NCBI GenBank assembly: GCA_036489565.1
Contig: DASXFN010000097.1
Span: 1 to 64,000, forward strand
Length of the DNA stretch: 64,000 bases
Reading direction: 5' to 3'
Source of the DNA: JAICKN01 sp036489565
GTDB lineage: Bacteria; Acidobacteriota; Terriglobia; Terriglobales; Acidobacteriaceae
Both the position numbers and the translations under genes were made by a program. This document shows, piece by piece, positions 46,462-54,957 of the stretch (position 1 is the stretch's first letter; every line of letters starts with the position of its first letter). The notes under the pieces are model-generated. The model ran no database searches, was not told the DNA's origin, and saw only the letters and a program-made list of their open reading frames with translations.

Positions 46462-47624
46462 TGCGAATGACGAAATTCCACATCCCACTAGCCCGTCCTG
46501 AAATTACCGATGCCGACCGCGAGGCCGTCCTGCAGGTGCTATGCACGCCCGACCTCAGCTTCGGACCAAAGCTCACCGAATTCGAAGAAGCGATTGCTTC
46601 CTACTTGCGGGTGGACCACGCCGTCGCAGTCAACTCTGGCACCTCTGCTCTCCATCTGGCTCTACGGACCCTTGATCTTCCCGCCGGTTCAGAAGTTATT
46701 CTTCCCTCATTCGCTTTCGCCGCTCCGCTCAATGTTCTGTTGCAGGAAAAACTCACTCCAGTTTTCGTTGATATCGCCCCCTCCACGCTCAACACCACCG
46801 CCGAACTTGTCGAAGCCGCAATGACCCCGCGAACCAGGGCAATCATCGCGATCCATACCTTTGGCCGTCCTGTTGATGCCGCAAAGCTGCGTGACCTCGC
46901 CGACCGCCGCGGACTTTATCTGATTGAAGATGCCTGCGAAGCCTTGGGTTCAGAGATCAATGGCCACAAAGCCGGTTCCTTCGGACACATCTCCATCCTG
47001 GCCTTCTATCCCAACAAGCAAATCACCACCGGAGAAGGCGGAATCCTTGTGACCTCCAGTCGCGAATTCGCCGACCACGCCCGCCGTCTGCGCAATCAGG
47101 GTCGTGACCCTTCGCTCGATTGGTATCAGCAGGCAGAGATCGGCTACAGCTATCGACTCTCAGAAATGAACTGCGCTTTAGGATTGGAGCAACTCAAGCG
47201 GATTGAATCCATCGTGGAACGCAGGCAGGCGATAGCGGGAATTTACGATCAAAAGCTGTCGAGCATCCCTGAGATTGTTCGGCCCGCTGTGTTCGCGCCC
47301 GGATGCCGCATCAGTTGGTTCGTGTACGTTGTCCAACTCGCGTCCATTTTTAATGCCGCCGACCGCAATGCACTCTGCGCCGCGCTCGCTTTGCGGGGAA
47401 TCGCCACTGCCCGCTACTTCGCGCCATTACACTTACAGCCTATCGCGGCAGGTTTGCCGATCTCCGCTCTGCCGCACACAGAATTCACGGCGGACCGCCT
47501 AATTGCCCTGCCCTTTTTCAATCAGCTTACCGAATCCCAAATCGAAGAAGTCTGTCTTGCGCTGAAAGAATCACTCGGCGAATTACGCTCTACGGCGAAG
47601 AACGTAAAACAAATTCCCCTGTAG
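46461..47624 (+). CDS. DegT/DnrJ/EryC1 sugar aminotransferase
   Basis: The 387-residue PLP enzyme has NSGTSALHLALRTL, LIEDACEALGSE and the PLP-lysine region FYPNKQITTGEGG. GYSYRLSEMNCALGLEQL is also present. It transfers an amino group to a keto-sugar nucleotide. The TGATG junction with the epimerase suggests coupled translation and a shared amino-sugar pathway. Its 3' end overlaps the convergent methyltransferase by 42 bp. Confidence 0.9.
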   Translation: MRMTKFHIPLARPEITDADREAVLQVLCTPDLSFGPKLTEFEEAIASYLRVDHAVAVNSGTSALHLALRTLDLPAGSEVILPSFAFAAPLNVLLQEKLTPVFVDIAPSTLNTTAELVEAAMTPRTRAIIAIHTFGRPVDAAKLRDLADRRGLYLIEDACEALGSEINGHKAGSFGHISILAFYPNKQITTGEGGILVTSSREFADHARRLRNQGRDPSLDWYQQAEIGYSYRLSEMNCALGLEQLKRIESIVERRQAIAGIYDQKLSSIPEIVRPAVFAPGCRISWFVYVVQLASIFNAADRNALCAALALRGIATARYFAPLHLQPIAAGLPISALPHTEFTADRLIALPFFNQLTESQIEEVCLALKESLGELRSTAKNVKQIPL

Positions 47625-48398
47625 TCCACTCCGCCTCACGTCTCCGCTTTCATAATCCACAAATATCTTCTCAGTGATCTTCAATCCGGCATCGGCAATC
47701 AAATCCGCCATCTCTCGCTGCGTGAAAACGTGACCATAGGTGCTGCAAGTTGTTTTGCCCAACCCCCAACTCACAACCACGTCTCCATTACTTTGCGCGG
47801 GCACGAGCCGGTCATAAGCCATCCGACCAACTGTTCTCCAAAATCCATACGCCCGCATGTTATAGCGATGATTCACGTCCACAAACAACATGCCGTCTTG
47901 TGACAGTAACCGCGCCAGCTCTCTAAGAACATTCAATCGATCTTGCAGCCGAATGTGCCCCAGCACATTCCATAAACAAATGATCACATCAAATGATCTT
48001 CCCTCCGCAACCGTACCCCTTAGCGCCTCCGCGCGAATCGGCCATATTTCACAGCTGGTATCCGCGCCCCGCCGCATCTTAGCGCTCGGCTCCAGCAACA
48101 CGATCTTATGAATTCCCGCCGCGCGCGCAATCCGAACCGCCCGACTTCCATCTCCCGCGCCAACATCCAATAACGACCGCGAGTTCGCGGGCACTCGCGC
48201 AATCACCAACTCTTCAATCTTCCGCAGGTACGCCTCTCTGCGCAGCGCTATCTCTGCAAAGACCGGCGCCACGCGATCATAGGCCGCTACCGGATCAAGC
48301 ACTTCGTCGTTGGAATAGTTGGGCTTCACTGGTTTGCTGATTCTACTTTGAAACGCATTCGCGGCAATTGCGAACGCAGACCAGTGAAGAAGAATCAA
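47583..48398 (-). CDS. SAM-dependent class I methyltransferase
   Basis: The protein of about 271 residues has motif I LLDVGAGDGSRAVRIA, an acidic end of beta 2 (VLLEPSA) and VIICLWNVLGHI. The start is uncertain: TTG at 48398 or a GTG near 48329, neither with a clear ribosome site. Its 3' end overlaps the DegT gene by 42 bp tail to tail. The substrate is unknown. Confidence 0.82.
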   Translation of the reverse strand: MILLHWSAFAIAANAFQSRISKPVKPNYSNDEVLDPVAAYDRVAPVFAEIALRREAYLRKIEELVIARVPANSRSLLDVGAGDGSRAVRIARAAGIHKIVLLEPSAKMRRGADTSCEIWPIRAEALRGTVAEGRSFDVIICLWNVLGHIRLQDRLNVLRELARLLSQDGMLFVDVNHRYNMRAYGFWRTVGRMAYDRLVPAQSNGDVVVSWGLGKTTCSTYGHVFTQREMADLIADAGLKITEKIFVDYESGDVRRSGLQGNLFYVLRRRA

Positions 48399-48424
48399 TT
48401 GTTCACCGCTCGCCCGACTGCGTT

Positions 48425-48853
48425 ATGCTCTTCATCATGCTTCCCATGAAACCTGCGAGCCACATTATTTTCTTGTTCCTGCTGATCTCTGGTCTGCTCT
48501 GCGCTGCTCCATTGTTCGCCGCCAACGCTCCCAATCCTCATGAAGTTCCCAGCGTGGACGGCGGCCTTGGCCCATGCTCCATAGAATTCACCGCGAAAGA
48601 TTCAGCAGGCGCGCCGCTCTACAACGCAAAAGTCCGCGTCCATATCGCCACAGGATTTTTAGGCGTGAAGAAAACGGACCTTGAAGTTGGAAGTAATGTG
48701 GACGGCAAGGCCAAATTCACCGGCCTCCCCGACAAAACCAAATTTCCTTTAGAATTCGACGCCCAGCAAGGCGAACTCACCGGAACATTCTCATGGACGC
48801 CAATCAAGGGATGCACGCCGCTGCAGGAAAATATGACTCTGAAAAAACCATAG
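48425..48853 (+). CDS. Secreted protein with a carboxypeptidase-regulatory-like beta domain
   Basis: The protein of about 142 residues has a signal peptide (IIFLFLLISGLLCAAPLFA). An Ig-like or carboxypeptidase-regulatory-like domain follows (IEFTAKDSAGAPLYNAKVRV, then DGKAKFTGLP). Several ATGs (48425, 48437, 48446) could start it; none has a strong ribosome site. It is probably an envelope or extracellular protein of unknown role. Confidence 0.65.
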   Translation: MLFIMLPMKPASHIIFLFLLISGLLCAAPLFAANAPNPHEVPSVDGGLGPCSIEFTAKDSAGAPLYNAKVRVHIATGFLGVKKTDLEVGSNVDGKAKFTGLPDKTKFPLEFDAQQGELTGTFSWTPIKGCTPLQENMTLKKP

Positions 48854-48902
48854 AATATTTGCCTGCGCGACAAACTGAGATAAACCCGGAGAGAACGATC
48901 AA

Positions 48903-49409
48903 ATGAACAAGCAACTTCCCGAACCATGGTTGCGCGGCACGCTCGCCGAAATCGCTCCCACCCAGCGCGCCGTACTCCACGCTTTGGAGGCTGCCAAAGA
49001 AGACCTGGAACGCTGGTGCTCCTCGCTCACAGAAGAACAACTGAACGCGCGCCCCGCGGGAATTCCCCCGGTCGCATTCCACATCCGCCACATCGCCCGC
49101 AGCTCCGACCGCTTGCTTACTTATGCGGAGGGCCAGCAGTTAAGCGAACAGCAACTTGCGGCGCTAAAAACCGAACTCGATCCCGGAGCCACTGCGCAAT
49201 CACTATTCGATGAACTGAACCCCGCGCTGGCTGACGCCGCTGTTCGCGTTCGCGCTTTCCACGCCGATCAACTCAACGACGCACGTCATGTCGGAAAGAA
49301 GCAACTCCCCACAACCGTCGCCGGATTGCTCGTCCACGTAGCCGACCACACCCAACGCCACGTAGGCCAAGCCATCACAACGGCAAAAATTGTGACCGCT
49401 GGGCAATAA
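48903..49409 (+). CDS. DinB-family protein
   Basis: The 168-residue four-helix protein has the metal-binding histidines of the DinB/YfiT fold in FHIRHIARSSDRLL and LVHVADHTQRHVGQA. GGAGAG precedes the ATG. Members are metal-dependent thiol transferases or stress proteins; the activity here is unknown. Confidence 0.85.
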   Translation: MNKQLPEPWLRGTLAEIAPTQRAVLHALEAAKEDLERWCSSLTEEQLNARPAGIPPVAFHIRHIARSSDRLLTYAEGQQLSEQQLAALKTELDPGATAQSLFDELNPALADAAVRVRAFHADQLNDARHVGKKQLPTTVAGLLVHVADHTQRHVGQAITTAKIVTAGQ

Positions 49410-49434
49410 ACATCGCCGACAAACTCAAACGCTA

Positions 49435-51078
49435 TTAGTGCAGCAACCCGAACACGCCCACTCCGTTCGTCGTTCCCACATAAACCTTCCCGTTTACGAT
49501 CATCGGGGTAATGAATTTGTTTCCCGCGCCGAAATTATCACGTCCACCGGCAGCCTGATTGCTGTTATATAACTCCTTCGACAAATCCGATGCGTCATAC
49601 GCGTGCAACACCGCGGGGTTTACGTTTTCCGTGACCCACACAATGCCCTCGCTGCTCTGGTTTGCCGAAATCGAAGGGGTCGCCCCGGGGTATCCAAACG
49701 TGGCCGCCGTCTTGCTCTTCGCCGCAGTGGCCAGTTTCGCATTGGTAATGGGAAACGCTTTCACGTTGTCGCCCACGGAGCCGTAATAAATCGTGTCGTT
49801 GAAATACGCTGGCATGGAAAACACCGAACCGGAAAGTTGCCCTGGAACTTCCTGATAAATATTGTTCGCGTTCGGATTGTACTTTCCCATATCGTCGCGG
49901 TTGACCACGTAAATATTCGAGTCCTTTCCCGCTCCCACAGCCAGGTGCTTCACATTCCCTGAGGCATCATTCAAGTCCGGCAGCACCACCGTGCCGCCCG
50001 ACCCCAAATCGATGTCCGTATCGTTCTCCTGCATCTGGTTCGACATTTCAAAATAATCAGCGACTCCAATTTGTCCGCCCGCCGTTGAAAGTTTCAGGAA
50101 GCCATTCCCAAAATCCCGCTGCGTCGGAAAGCCGTTTGTATCCAATGTGCCATCAAACGTGCCATTGCCATCGAGCACAAAGATGTTGCCGCTGTTGTCA
50201 GCCGCTGGCCCCGCGCCGCTCATCCAGATTCCGCCTTCATTCCCGTTCGGAGTCAAATTCAGCACGCTCTTCTGCGCCAGCGTCGCCGCGTCATAGCTCA
50301 TCACCCATCCCGTGTACGGACGATTGTCACAGTGCGACGTCCACGTCGTGTAAATGACACCATTCATCAGTAGCAGCCCCGACCGCTCTTCGTACTGCCC
50401 CGGATCAAACACCACTTTGCCGGCGGTGCTGTTGTCACCGGTTCCTGCAAACGAAGCTTGAATTGTCGTTGGCCCGCCGAACTGCTCTGCGCCCGTAGTC
50501 ACATCGAGAGCATGCAGCCGCTGATGATATCCAGAGCCATCCTTAGACATCGCGACTACATAGATCGTCCCGTGCGGTCCAGCGCTTCTGTTGATTACCG
50601 GCGTCGCCGTGATCCCGATTTCCGGCACCACTTGCGAACAGCTTCGCGCATCGCTCGTCGTCTCCCCCGATTGCAGCATGGAAACCTTCCACAATACCGT
50701 TCCACTGTCGGCGTCCATCGCATATACGCTGTCGTGCTCCGTAACTACAAACAACACGTTGTGCGTGGCGCCTGCAACGCTCAGCGCGGAAAGATACAGC
50801 GGCTCGCCATCCACCTTTCCATCCGCTGAAAACACAGCGAGCTTCCCGAAATTTGTGGAGTTCACATTGGCGGGCGTCAAACTTGTCTCGCTTAGGTTCT
50901 GTCCCGTGCGCGCATTGTCATTGTGATACGTCACAACGTCTGCGCTACCGCTGCTCGTCGGCGGATTCGACGGGCCGGACGGAGGAGAACTCTGCATGGA
51001 GGAAGAAGAACTATGGCACCCAACGAAGAAAAATCCGATCAGTACGCATGGCAAGAGGACCTTCAGGGCAGAACGCAT
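49435..51078 (-). CDS. PQQ-like beta-propeller lipoprotein
   Basis: The 547-residue protein starts MRSALKVLLPCVLIGFFFVG followed by Cys, a likely lipobox. A Ser/Pro linker and then propeller repeats follow (VVTEHDSVYAMDADSGTVLW, HALDVTTGAEQFG). The repeats match PQQ-dependent dehydrogenase-like propellers but I see no clear catalytic or PQQ-binding set. AAGGAG six bases before ATG at 51078 fixes the start. It is probably a cell-surface binding protein. Confidence 0.85.
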   Translation of the reverse strand: MRSALKVLLPCVLIGFFFVGCHSSSSSMQSSPPSGPSNPPTSSGSADVVTYHNDNARTGQNLSETSLTPANVNSTNFGKLAVFSADGKVDGEPLYLSALSVAGATHNVLFVVTEHDSVYAMDADSGTVLWKVSMLQSGETTSDARSCSQVVPEIGITATPVINRSAGPHGTIYVVAMSKDGSGYHQRLHALDVTTGAEQFGGPTTIQASFAGTGDNSTAGKVVFDPGQYEERSGLLLMNGVIYTTWTSHCDNRPYTGWVMSYDAATLAQKSVLNLTPNGNEGGIWMSGAGPAADNSGNIFVLDGNGTFDGTLDTNGFPTQRDFGNGFLKLSTAGGQIGVADYFEMSNQMQENDTDIDLGSGGTVVLPDLNDASGNVKHLAVGAGKDSNIYVVNRDDMGKYNPNANNIYQEVPGQLSGSVFSMPAYFNDTIYYGSVGDNVKAFPITNAKLATAAKSKTAATFGYPGATPSISANQSSEGIVWVTENVNPAVLHAYDASDLSKELYNSNQAAGGRDNFGAGNKFITPMIVNGKVYVGTTNGVGVFGLLH

Positions 51079-51302
51079 GGAAAACTCCTTCCGCCGGATA
51101 TGGAGTTCCACCGGCTCGACGCGGAATCATCGCCTTCGAAAGCTTACTCCCGCGCGCCCATTTCCGTCGTAAAGGATTTGTCTCTGGTTTATGAAGATAA
51201 GTAGGTCGCGTCGCACCACCGCTCATGGAGCGCCGGGTCGAAGCTGCTCTGTTCGCAGTCGAAGGATCCCGGCAAAGATTCAAAAGGAAGGAAAACTAAA
51301 GA

Positions 51303-51713
51303 TTACTGGCAGCTGACCCGCGAGTTCGCAAACGCGCCATGAGCGTGTTGCTCCGTGCCAAAGCTCATCAGCGACCAACCAACCGTCCGCATGAACTTAC
51401 TCTGCGATCGCACCAGTTGATGGCTCAGGAACATGGTTCCACCATCAACCAACGCGCTAGCCACATAAAACCTTGCCGCCGTCGGACGCGCCCCATACAA
51501 CATCGGGCTGCGCACTTCCACGCATCCCTGCGATACCTGATGCAGCGTCGTTTCACCATCGGCAATAATGCTGGCGGTATAAGCCCCTGTCATCAGCCAA
51601 AAAGCCTTGGGCGTTTGTGGCTTTGGTGCCTCCGGCAAATCCTGCGGGAACGCAGCGACCGAAAGGAGCGCCAGACAACCAAGCATCGAGAGAGTTTTTG
51701 TAAAAGTTTTCAT
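51303..51713 (-). CDS. Small exported protein of unknown function
   Basis: The 136-residue protein has a signal peptide (KTFTKTLSMLGCLALLSVAA) and a second hydrophobic stretch (AFWLMTGAYTASIIADG). FYVASALVDGGTMFLSHQLV follows. ATG at 51713 gives the best signal peptide. I do not recognise the family, and no neighbour suggests its job. Confidence 0.6.
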   Translation of the reverse strand: MKTFTKTLSMLGCLALLSVAAFPQDLPEAPKPQTPKAFWLMTGAYTASIIADGETTLHQVSQGCVEVRSPMLYGARPTAARFYVASALVDGGTMFLSHQLVRSQSKFMRTVGWSLMSFGTEQHAHGAFANSRVSCQ

Positions 51714-52052
51714 ATTGAGGACTGGCCAGTGTCGTCGAGCTACATAAGTTGCACAAGTTACTCCAAACATCATGGGCTATTACGGTTTAAGGATTACTTC
51801 AAGGTTACTGCCTGGCAAGTACCTCATTATATGACTCTTAACACGCCATCCTGCAGCTTCTCCAGCGGGATTCTGCACTATATTCCCTAGTTTTCCTACT
51901 GGTTACCTTCACCGAAGCTGCAAAACTATTCACCTTTAGACGAAAACTTTGAAGCTTTCCATGTAGACGTGATCGATGGAGGCGCAGGCGTCCTGCCAGT
52001 GCGAGGTTCCATAAGGACCTCTTGAAGAAAACTCCCAAAGCAATGAAGCCGC
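51714..52052. other. 339-bp gap with no supported gene
   Basis: Short open frames here have no ribosome site or family pattern. I saw no hairpin or repeat worth naming. Confidence 0.5.
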
Positions 52053-53045
52053 CTACACCACAATCACCGCCGCCCCATCAATCGCATCATTTTTAACCGC
52101 CGCCAGCGCCTCATTGGCCTGGTCCAATGAGAACTGAGTCACTTTCGGCGAAAGCCGAATCTCAGCCGCGATTTTTAGAAAGTCCCGCGCATCCTCCCGG
52201 GTCATATTCGCCACGCTGCGCATTTGCCGCTCTCCCCAAAGCAGCCGGTCGTAATCAAATTCCGGAATCCGATCCAGATGAATGGCATTGATCGCCACCA
52301 CACCACCCTTTCGCAGGCTCGACAACGCGGCAATCACCACATCCCCACTCGGCGCAAACGTCACCGCCCGATCCAATTCCACCGGAGGCTTTTCCCTTTC
52401 ACTTCCTACCCACGTCGCGCCAAGCGACGCCGCAAGTTTCTGATGCGACTCTCCGCGCGTCGCGACGTACACCTCACACTTCCACGCCTTCAATACCTCA
52501 ATCGCCAAATGCGCCGAGGCGCCGAATCCAAACAGTCCCACTCTCTCTCCTTGTCGCACATCCGCCACGCGAAGACTTCGAAAGCCGATGATCCCCGCGC
52601 ATAAAAGCGGCGCCGCATGCAAATCATCCAGCGCATCCGGCAGCGGAAAGACGAAATCCGCACGCGCCACGGCATATTGCGCATACCCGCCATTCACGGT
52701 ATATCCGGTAAACGTTGGCGCGTCGCACAAGTTCTCCATGCCATGCTGGCAATACCAGCACTTTCCGTCCACGCCGCCAATCCAGGAAACGCCCACACGA
52801 GTTCCCACGGCAAGTTCCGCCGTTGCTCCCTTCACAACTTCGCCAACAATTTGGTGTCCGGGAATTAAAGCTTCGCAACGCTGCGGAAGCTCACCTTCCA
52901 CGATGTGCAAGTCCGTCCGGCATACGCCACAGGCCCACACGCGAAGAAGGACTTGCCCGGCCGCAGGCTCGGGTTGCGCGACCTGCTCAATCCGAAGCGG
53001 GCGCTTCGAAATATCTTGCGACGAGGTAAGGACCGCTGCCATCAT
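52053..53045 (-). CDS. Zinc-dependent alcohol dehydrogenase (MDR family)
   Basis: The 330-residue MDR oxidoreductase has the catalytic zinc region WACGVCRTDLH (Cys39) and PGHQIVGEV (His64). The cofactor loop is GLFGFGASAHLA. The structural zinc lobe has Cys96, Cys99 and Cys107, but the first usual cysteine is Asp93. It should oxidise an alcohol or reduce an aldehyde with NAD(P). Two adjacent ATGs (53045, 53042) can start it. Confidence 0.9.
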   Translation of the reverse strand: MMAAVLTSSQDISKRPLRIEQVAQPEPAAGQVLLRVWACGVCRTDLHIVEGELPQRCEALIPGHQIVGEVVKGATAELAVGTRVGVSWIGGVDGKCWYCQHGMENLCDAPTFTGYTVNGGYAQYAVARADFVFPLPDALDDLHAAPLLCAGIIGFRSLRVADVRQGERVGLFGFGASAHLAIEVLKAWKCEVYVATRGESHQKLAASLGATWVGSEREKPPVELDRAVTFAPSGDVVIAALSSLRKGGVVAINAIHLDRIPEFDYDRLLWGERQMRSVANMTREDARDFLKIAAEIRLSPKVTQFSLDQANEALAAVKNDAIDGAAVIVV

Positions 53046-53093
53046 TGCGAATCATCGGGTACTCTAAAATCTTAGCAATGAAGGATGATCATC

Positions 53094-54086
53094 TCAAGGC
53101 TTTCGCACCAGAATCATCGCGGAACCTTGCGCGGCCCACAGTTCCGTGGCCTCAAAGCCAATCTGTCGGGCTGCCGAACAGACTCCGTGCGCGGAATTCC
53201 ATTGCATCATGGTGGCGATGCTCGTCCGTTGTTTTACATAGTCAGCCATCACCATCGAAAAATAGCGGTCATTCTGAATATCTAAACAATCGGTGTTGCT
53301 CAATCCAAACATAAATAAACCGCCGGGTTCCAACACGCGATAAATTTCCCGCAAATACACCACCACATCAAAGAAATTAAAATGGATGAAGACCGCGTTG
53401 GCATATCCCTTCGTAACTTTCTTGTCATCCAGATAGTGCAAATCTCCATAGCTCATGCGGTGAAAACCGACATTATTGAATGGCTGGAGTTCTTCACGGG
53501 CAAACCGTAGGAATTCGTTGCTGATGTCCAGACAATAAAGCTGCTTGCACAGCGGGGCCGCGACCCGCGCAATAAAACCACACCCGCTGCCCAAATCCAA
53601 TATCACGTCATCTTTGTTGGGCTTCAGCGTGTTCAGCAAAAACGCGGATTCTTTTTTCTTATACTCCCGGATTTCATCCAGCTTGGTTTCCGGTTCCTTC
53701 CCGAAATCAAATCCCACCAGCGCAAACAATAACTGCCGTTTCTCCACGAAGTCCCAGTTTCGCTTCATTTCATCGGTCATGTCCGCATTTAATATCGGTT
53801 TTTCTCCGGACTGGCTCATCGATTTCTTATGCGCGGCAACCGCATTCACAAGCAGCGTGAGATTTCTGGCTGCGTGGTCATTATTCGGATCCAGTTGCAG
53901 AGCTCGCTTGTATCCGCTCTCCGCCTCGCCTAGCTCCCCCGCCGCCGCTTGCGCCGTGGCCCAGTCATTCCACACTTCGCTGCTGCCGTTGTTTTGCAGC
54001 AGGCCCGAGAAAATTTGAATCGCTTCCCGGTATTTTCCTTCGTTAAAGAGACTCATTCCATGTTGACGCTGCTGCTCGACGGTCAT
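53094..54086 (-). CDS. TPR-methyltransferase fusion
   Basis: The 330-residue protein has two to three N-terminal TPR repeats (GMSLFNEGKYREAIQIFSGL, GYKRALQLDPNNDHAARNL). The C-terminal class I methyltransferase has motif I ILDLGSGCGFIARVA, LYCLDIS and VLEPGGLFMFG. AGGAG six bases before ATG at 54086 fixes the start. The TPRs could recruit a protein substrate. The target is unknown. Confidence 0.82.
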   Translation of the reverse strand: MTVEQQRQHGMSLFNEGKYREAIQIFSGLLQNNGSSEVWNDWATAQAAAGELGEAESGYKRALQLDPNNDHAARNLTLLVNAVAAHKKSMSQSGEKPILNADMTDEMKRNWDFVEKRQLLFALVGFDFGKEPETKLDEIREYKKKESAFLLNTLKPNKDDVILDLGSGCGFIARVAAPLCKQLYCLDISNEFLRFAREELQPFNNVGFHRMSYGDLHYLDDKKVTKGYANAVFIHFNFFDVVVYLREIYRVLEPGGLFMFGLSNTDCLDIQNDRYFSMVMADYVKQRTSIATMMQWNSAHGVCSAARQIGFEATELWAAQGSAMILVRKP

Positions 54087-54639
54087 GCGACGCTCCTGGG
54101 AATCAGTAAAACGCGTGTAGTGTAACCCTGTTGGAATATCGAGAGCTATACAGAAGTCGGAACGTCCCCTCTGGTGTCCTAAAATCGAACAGTACGTAAA
54201 AAGAACCGTGAATGACCAGTCAAGATTTTCCCCGCCAATGCGAGGAACAGGTTGCGGGAACATCTGCAGAAGAAAAGACTTAGCGATCGTAAACTTTATC
54301 GAGCTTGCTGGACCAAAACACGCGAAACCGCCGTGCATGTTAAAGATTTAATTTTGGAGTCATTACTGCGGCACATACCCCACTCATGAGCTGTTTCATA
54401 GATCGCGCCTGCTAAACCGGATAGGTCGCGGGCACTGAATTCAAGCTGATTGCAAAAGGGTTGCGGGCTTTTTCAGCTCGCCAGGTTGTCTCTAATAAGT
54501 TGAAAACCCCGTAAGAACGCCGTATGGTGGAAGGGTTGTCCCACGAAAGCCGGGACGGCAGGGCCCCTGCACCTAATTTCCCGTAGTCGTTTTTGAGGGA
54601 AGCTGTGTTGTTTATAAAAAATTAGGAGAGATCGGCACG
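54087..54639. promoter_or_regulatory. 553-bp gap including a structured hfq leader
   Basis: No gene is supported here. Near its right end two adjacent hairpins can form: GTCCC/GGGAC at 54538-54556 and GCAGG/CCTGC at 54558-54570, about 70 bp upstream of hfq. An alternative pairing GTGG/CCAC overlaps the first. They may form a structured hfq leader or an attenuator. The family, if any, is not recognised. Confidence 0.35.
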
Positions 54640-54945
54640 ATGGACAACAAGCCGGCACAAAGTATTCAGGATACCTTCCTTAATACAGCCCGCAAAGAAA
54701 AGACTGGCATCACCATTTATCTGCTCAGCGGCGTCAAGCTGACCGGGCGCATCCGTTCCTTCGATAAATATTCGGTGGTTCTTGAAACCAATAACCAGGA
54801 ACAGCTCATCTTTAAGCACGCGATCTCAACCATTGCCATGGGACGAAGCTCGCATGGCCATGGCGAGAGGTCCGTGCCGGTGGCCGCCCATTCCGTGCCA
54901 CCCGAACATGCGGTCGCAACGAATCCGTCAGGAACTGAGGGATAA
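54640..54945 (+). CDS. hfq: RNA chaperone Hfq
   Basis: The 101-residue protein has Sm1 (GITIYLLSGVKLTGRIRSFD) and Sm2 (LIFKHAISTIAM) motifs and a His/Pro-rich C-terminal tail. It forms a hexamer that binds small RNAs and mRNAs. AGGAGAG before the ATG supports the start. hflX follows within 12 bp, the order common in bacteria. Confidence 0.95.
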   Translation: MDNKPAQSIQDTFLNTARKEKTGITIYLLSGVKLTGRIRSFDKYSVVLETNNQEQLIFKHAISTIAMGRSSHGHGERSVPVAAHSVPPEHAVATNPSGTEG

Positions 54946-54957
54946 GATATTCGCGGC

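Noticed and set aside
51838..52038. A basic 66-residue frame in the gap before the alcohol dehydrogenase
   Set aside because: It is Arg/Ser-rich with no motif and no ribosome site; the composition looks like chance translation.
54360..54470. A tRNA-like segment before hfq
   Set aside because: The sequence has no complete cloverleaf, no GGTTCGA-type arm and no acceptor stem.
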